Source: a bacterium (lineage in GTDB: Bacteria; Myxococcota_A; UBA9160; SZUA-336). Taken from it: a DNA stretch of 44,560 nt. The notes beneath the pieces are model-generated. The model searched no databases and was not told the DNA's origin. It saw only the letters and a program-made list of their open reading frames with translations. Of this stretch, positions 41,597 through 44,560 are shown one piece after another (position 1 is the stretch's first letter; the number at the start of each line of letters is the position of its first letter). The position numbers were made by a program, and so were the translations under genes. The stretch covers positions 1 to 44,560 of the forward strand of contig JAAELY010000489.1 in assembly GCA_024226335.1 (NCBI GenBank), given 5' to 3'.

Positions 41597-42879
41597 AGAC
41601 CGCCAAGTCCAAGAGGTTGATGAAGCGTGCCCGGGCGCATATTCCCGGCGGTGTGAACAGCCCCGTACGGGCCTTCGGTTCCGTGGGCGGCACTGCCCGC
41701 TTCATCAAGCAAGCCAGTGGTTCCCGCATCGAAGACGAAGACGGAAACCGCTACATCGACTACGTATCGTCGTGGGGCGCAGTGATTCTCGGTCACGCGC
41801 ATCCCGTGGTCATCGACGCGGTGCGCAGCGCGGCCGCACGCGGCACCAGCTTCGGGGCGCCGACCGAATCCGAAGTCGAATTCGCCGAGTTGATCTCGCG
41901 CCTCGTGCCGTCGATCGAAATGATGCGCCTGGTCAGTTCTGGCACCGAAGCGGTCATGAGCGCGGTGCGCCTGGCGCGCGGCGCGACGGGTCGCGACAAG
42001 GTGTTGAAATTCGACGGCTGCTACCACGGCCATCCCGATCACATGCTGGCCGCGGCGGGTTCCGGCGTAGCGACGCTGGGCATTCCCGGAACCGACGGCG
42101 TACCGTCGAGTGCGGTGGCCGACACGATTGTCGTGCCCTTCAACGATCTGGAAGCAGCAGCCGAGTGCTTTGCGCGCAGCGGCGAAGAGATTGCAGCGGT
42201 GATCGTCGAGCCGATCGCCGCAAACATGGGTCTGGTCCTACCCGAGGACGGATTCCTCGCGGGTCTGCGCGAACTCTGTGATGCCAATCAGAGTGTGTTG
42301 ATCTTCGACGAGGTGATCACCGGTTTCCGGGTCGCGATTGGCGGCGCGCAGGGGCGCTTCGGTGTGATTCCAGACCTCACGACCTTCGGCAAGGTGATCG
42401 GCGGTGGACTTCCCGTCGGCGGTTACGGAGGCAAGCTGAGTTTGATGCAGGAAATCGCGCCGGAGGGCAGCGTTTTCCAGGCCGGCACGTTGTCTGGCAA
42501 TCCGCTCGCAACGGCCGCGGGCGCGGCCGCGCTCGGTCTGCTTTCACAGCCCGGCGTATACGAGGGACTCGAAGCCGTCTCCGAGAAATTGTCGAACGGG
42601 CTGAACGAACTGGCCGAAGAAGCCGGCGTGCCTTTCGGATGTCGCTACGTCGGCGGGATGTTCGGGTTTTTCTTCCACCCCGGACCCGTTCCCAACTACG
42701 AAGAGGCGAGCAAGGCCGACCATAAGCGCTTCAAGACGTTTTTCCACGCGATGCTCGAGCAGGGCGTGTACCTGGCGCCCTCGCCCTATGAAGTGGCCTT
42801 TGTTACGACGGCCCACGGAGACGAGGAAGTCGAACTCACGCTGGATGCGGCGCGCAAGGCGTTCAAGAAGGCGCTCTGA
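41593..42879 (+). CDS. hemL: Glutamate-1-semialdehyde 2,1-aminomutase
   Basis: HemL makes 5-aminolevulinate, the first common precursor of haem and related tetrapyrroles, by the C5 pathway. The 428-residue PLP enzyme has HIPGGVNSPVRAF at the start, the YVSSWGAVILGHAHP and LVSSGTEAVMSAVRLARG blocks, and LIFDEVITGFR with the Schiff-base lysine in TTFGKVIGGGLPVGGYGG. It is translationally coupled to gyrA by ATGA and lies 3 bases before atpZ. No other haem genes are nearby. Confidence 0.98.
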   Translation: MKTAKSKRLMKRARAHIPGGVNSPVRAFGSVGGTARFIKQASGSRIEDEDGNRYIDYVSSWGAVILGHAHPVVIDAVRSAAARGTSFGAPTESEVEFAELISRLVPSIEMMRLVSSGTEAVMSAVRLARGATGRDKVLKFDGCYHGHPDHMLAAAGSGVATLGIPGTDGVPSSAVADTIVVPFNDLEAAAECFARSGEEIAAVIVEPIAANMGLVLPEDGFLAGLRELCDANQSVLIFDEVITGFRVAIGGAQGRFGVIPDLTTFGKVIGGGLPVGGYGGKLSLMQEIAPEGSVFQAGTLSGNPLATAAGAAALGLLSQPGVYEGLEAVSEKLSNGLNELAEEAGVPFGCRYVGGMFGFFFHPGPVPNYEEASKADHKRFKTFFHAMLEQGVYLAPSPYEVAFVTTAHGDEEVELTLDAARKAFKKAL

Positions 42880-42882
42880 GTC

Positions 42883-43143
42883 ATGGCCCTCCGTCCGAGC
42901 GCACAGCCGAGTCAGGCTGGCCGAGCCCTGGAACTCGGCTTCGAGATCGGCGGCTGCATCCTGATCGGCCTGGCGATCGGCTACTACCTGGACCGCTGGC
43001 TCGACACTTCGCCCGCGCTGCTCTTCGTGTTCATGGCCTTCGGTTTTGCCGCTGCGGTTCGCGTGATGATCCGCTTCATGAAGCAAGCTCAGATGCAACA
43101 AGATGATGCGGCGGGTTCGAAAGAACCGGGTCCGGAAGCCTGA
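42883..43143 (+). CDS. atpZ: AtpZ/AtpI-family small membrane protein
   Basis: This 86-residue protein has two membrane spans (about 18-36 and 44-64) joined by the family motif GLAIGYYLDRWLDTSPALLFVFMAFGFAAAVRVMIR. AtpZ-type proteins of atp operons assist ATP synthase assembly or Mg/Ca handling; their exact role is debated. It starts 3 bases after hemL and heads the Fo part of the operon. The C-terminal tail is acidic and soluble. Confidence 0.85.
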   Translation: MALRPSAQPSQAGRALELGFEIGGCILIGLAIGYYLDRWLDTSPALLFVFMAFGFAAAVRVMIRFMKQAQMQQDDAAGSKEPGPEA

Positions 43144-43144
43144 G

Positions 43145-43516
43145 ATGGCGATGTCATCCCTCGGCAAGAAACACGCCCTCGTGTTCGCAGTTGCACTCGT
43201 CTGCGCCATTTCCTATGGAAAGGCCGCGCTGGCGAGCCTCGCGCTGGGCGGAGGGATCCAAATCGTGAACCTACGGGCTCTTGAGAAGGGCGTGGTCGGC
43301 ATGCTCGGGCTCGCAGCTTCAGGTCACTCCGCGGCTATGATGTTCCTGCTTCACATGCGTTGGTTATTGGTAATGGGCAGTGTCGGCGCGTTGCTCCTTT
43401 TGTATCCGGTCGAACCCATCGCATTTGTGGTAGGACTCTCGACCGTGGTGCCAGCGGTGATCTGGCACGGTCTCAGTACCGCTCGCGCACTGACCGATTC
43501 GAATCCGGAGAGCTGA
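43145..43516 (+). CDS. atpI: ATP synthase subunit I (AtpI-like)
   Basis: AtpI helps assemble the c-ring but is not part of the finished enzyme. The 123-residue product has about four hydrophobic segments (near residues 12-32, 38-48, 56-90 and 92-108) and an alternative upstream start 14 codons earlier that would overlap atpZ. ATG 43145 sits one base after the atpZ stop and is preferred. Sequence is poorly conserved in this family, so the assignment rests largely on length, membrane pattern and position before atpB. Confidence 0.75.
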   Translation: MAMSSLGKKHALVFAVALVCAISYGKAALASLALGGGIQIVNLRALEKGVVGMLGLAASGHSAAMMFLLHMRWLLVMGSVGALLLLYPVEPIAFVVGLSTVVPAVIWHGLSTARALTDSNPES

Positions 43517-43520
43517 GTAA

Positions 43521-44213
43521 ATGCCCCACGTACCGACCATCTTCGATTTCCTGCCCGAGGGCGTGCCCGCGCCGGTCGCAACCATGTTGTTGACCCTGGC
43601 GATCACGCTGCTTCTGGGCGCAATCGTGGCGGCCAGCCTGCGTAAGGGTCGCGGAATCGTACCGGCCGAAAAGCTCACTCCCCGCAATATTCTCGAGTTG
43701 CTCCTCGAAGGCCTGACGGGCCAGATGGCCGCCGTCATTGGACCCGAGTGGCGCAGATTCGCACCGGTGGTCTGCACCCTGGGACTGTTCATCCTGATTT
43801 CGAACCTGACCGGGCTGGTCCCCTTCTTTACGGGGCCGACCTCGTTCATCGAGACGAATCTCGCCTGGGCCGCCATCAGCTTCGGGGTCTACAACTACGC
43901 CGGCATCCGGCACCACGGCGCCGGCGGCTATCTGAAGCATTTCATGGGTCCGGTGCCCTGGCTGGCACCGCTGATGTTCCCGATTGAGCTGATCAGTCAC
44001 GCATCGAGACTTCTGTCTCTCACGGTGCGCCTGACCGCCAATATGTTCGCGGACCACACGCTGGTCGCGATCTTCCTGTCGCTTCCCGTGGTCAATTTCA
44101 TCGCCCCCTCGGCGATGATGGGCCTCGGGCTGTTCGTCGCCTTCCTTCAGGCATTCATCTTTGCCTACCTCACGGCCATCTACATCGGACAGGCTGTCGA
44201 GGATGCACACTAA
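43521..44213 (+). CDS. atpB: ATP synthase a subunit
   Basis: Subunit a provides the half-channels for ion passage. The 230-residue membrane protein carries the conserved ISNLTGLVPFF segment and the essential arginine in LTVRLTANMFADH (R170, E. coli R210). The rest shows the usual long, bent helices at PIELISHASRLLSLTVR and a C-terminal AFLQAFIFAYLTAIYIGQA. It starts 4 bases after atpI with GGAG about 10 bases upstream and is 33 bases before atpE. Confidence 0.97.
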   Translation: MPHVPTIFDFLPEGVPAPVATMLLTLAITLLLGAIVAASLRKGRGIVPAEKLTPRNILELLLEGLTGQMAAVIGPEWRRFAPVVCTLGLFILISNLTGLVPFFTGPTSFIETNLAWAAISFGVYNYAGIRHHGAGGYLKHFMGPVPWLAPLMFPIELISHASRLLSLTVRLTANMFADHTLVAIFLSLPVVNFIAPSAMMGLGLFVAFLQAFIFAYLTAIYIGQAVEDAH

Positions 44214-44246
44214 CCTCGACTCCCAATCCCCAGGAGGATTCTTCAG

Positions 44247-44555
44247 ATGCGCACAGTTACAACCATGATTCTATTCTTCGTCGCCCTGGCCCTCGTGCCG
44301 GACATCGCCTTCGCGGCCGACGGCGGAGACTACAAATGGGGTATTGGCCTTGGAGCGGGTATCGCCATCGGCCTCGGCGCCCTGGGCTGCGGTATCGGCC
44401 AGGGCATCGCCGGTTCGGGAGCCGTGCAGGGCATCGCCCGCAACCCCGGAGCCGCCGGTCAGATCCAGACCCCGATGATCATCGCGCTGGCGCTGATCGA
44501 GTCGATCTCCCTGTACGCCTTCGTCATCGGGATCCTGCTCACCAACGCGCTCTAG
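44247..44555 (+). CDS. atpE: ATP synthase c subunit with N-terminal signal-like segment
   Basis: The c subunit forms the rotor ring. The 102-residue product starts with a cleavable-looking hydrophobic segment (residues 5-24, ending AFA), then helix 1 with the glycine-rich run ending GIGQGIAGSGAVQGIARNP and helix 2 LALIESISLYAFVIGILL. The ion-binding Glu is E85, followed by Ser86 and, five residues after the Glu, Tyr90; Gln52 faces it from helix 1. AGGAGG lies 10 bases before the ATG. It is the last gene in the window. Confidence 0.97.
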   Translation: MRTVTTMILFFVALALVPDIAFAADGGDYKWGIGLGAGIAIGLGALGCGIGQGIAGSGAVQGIARNPGAAGQIQTPMIIALALIESISLYAFVIGILLTNAL

Positions 44556-44560
44556 TCGCA

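Overview
The window is a high-GC chromosomal segment built around a replication origin. About 43 genes can be supported. The landmarks are rpmH-rnpA-yidD-yidC-jag-rsmG-parA-parB running left and dnaA-dnaN-gyrB-gyrA running right, with the switch of strand between rpmH and dnaA. Genes on both sides mostly point away from the origin, as expected for leading-strand genes. A protein resembling the MXAN_5187 family of myxobacteria, a bactofilin beside parAB, parS-like sites with a TTCCACG core, and a split F-type ATP synthase with paired b/b' subunits point to a deltaproteobacterial, Myxococcota-like lineage. The GyrA and DnaA are divergent enough that an uncultured branch is likely. This placement comes from recognising families, not from a tree.

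Left part (1-20.7 kb), accessory and metabolic genes. A minus-strand operon carries a peptide-type ABC transporter (lipoprotein binding protein and two permeases, no ATPases seen), a DapA-family aldolase/lyase and a KpsF-like sugar-phosphate isomerase without CBS domains. Next comes a membrane-anchored, histidine-kinase-like protein with a degenerate ATPase domain, converging on an unusual receiver-XRE response regulator. A second minus-strand run holds a polyprenyl diphosphate synthase, a ComEA-like protein, a cobalamin/iron-type ABC importer, enolase and an unknown exported protein. Plus-strand bioF-bioA-bioD is followed by the MXAN_5187-like gene and a DegT aminotransferase, which converges on an exported LamG-domain protein containing a Glu-Pro repeat.

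Middle part (21-33.5 kb). The atpF'-F-H-A-G-D-C cluster (F1 plus b subunits) is on the minus strand. It is preceded by a good promoter and a 164-bp inverted-repeat element that abuts the bactofilin gene. Bactofilin, parB and parA follow, then about 540 bp without a gene that contains a cluster of parS-like sites, partly arranged as 39-bp tandem repeats. The membrane-insertion and RNA-processing genes rsmG, jag/khpB, yidC, yidD, rnpA and rpmH complete this arm.

Right part (33.5-44.5 kb). A divergent dnaA is followed by a candidate oriC (loose DnaA boxes plus an AT-rich stretch), dnaN, a recF-less 313-bp gap, then one tightly packed run gyrB-gyrA-hemL-atpZ-atpI-atpB-atpE. The proton- or sodium-translocating part of the ATP synthase thus lies about 16 kb from its F1 partner genes, on the other side of the origin. 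The most interesting points are the parS cluster, the altered DNA-binding and sensor motifs of DnaA, the GyrA quinolone-region sequence (Ala and Pro at the Ser83 and Asp87 positions), the epsilon subunit lacking its C-terminal domain, and the dispersed inverted-repeat element.
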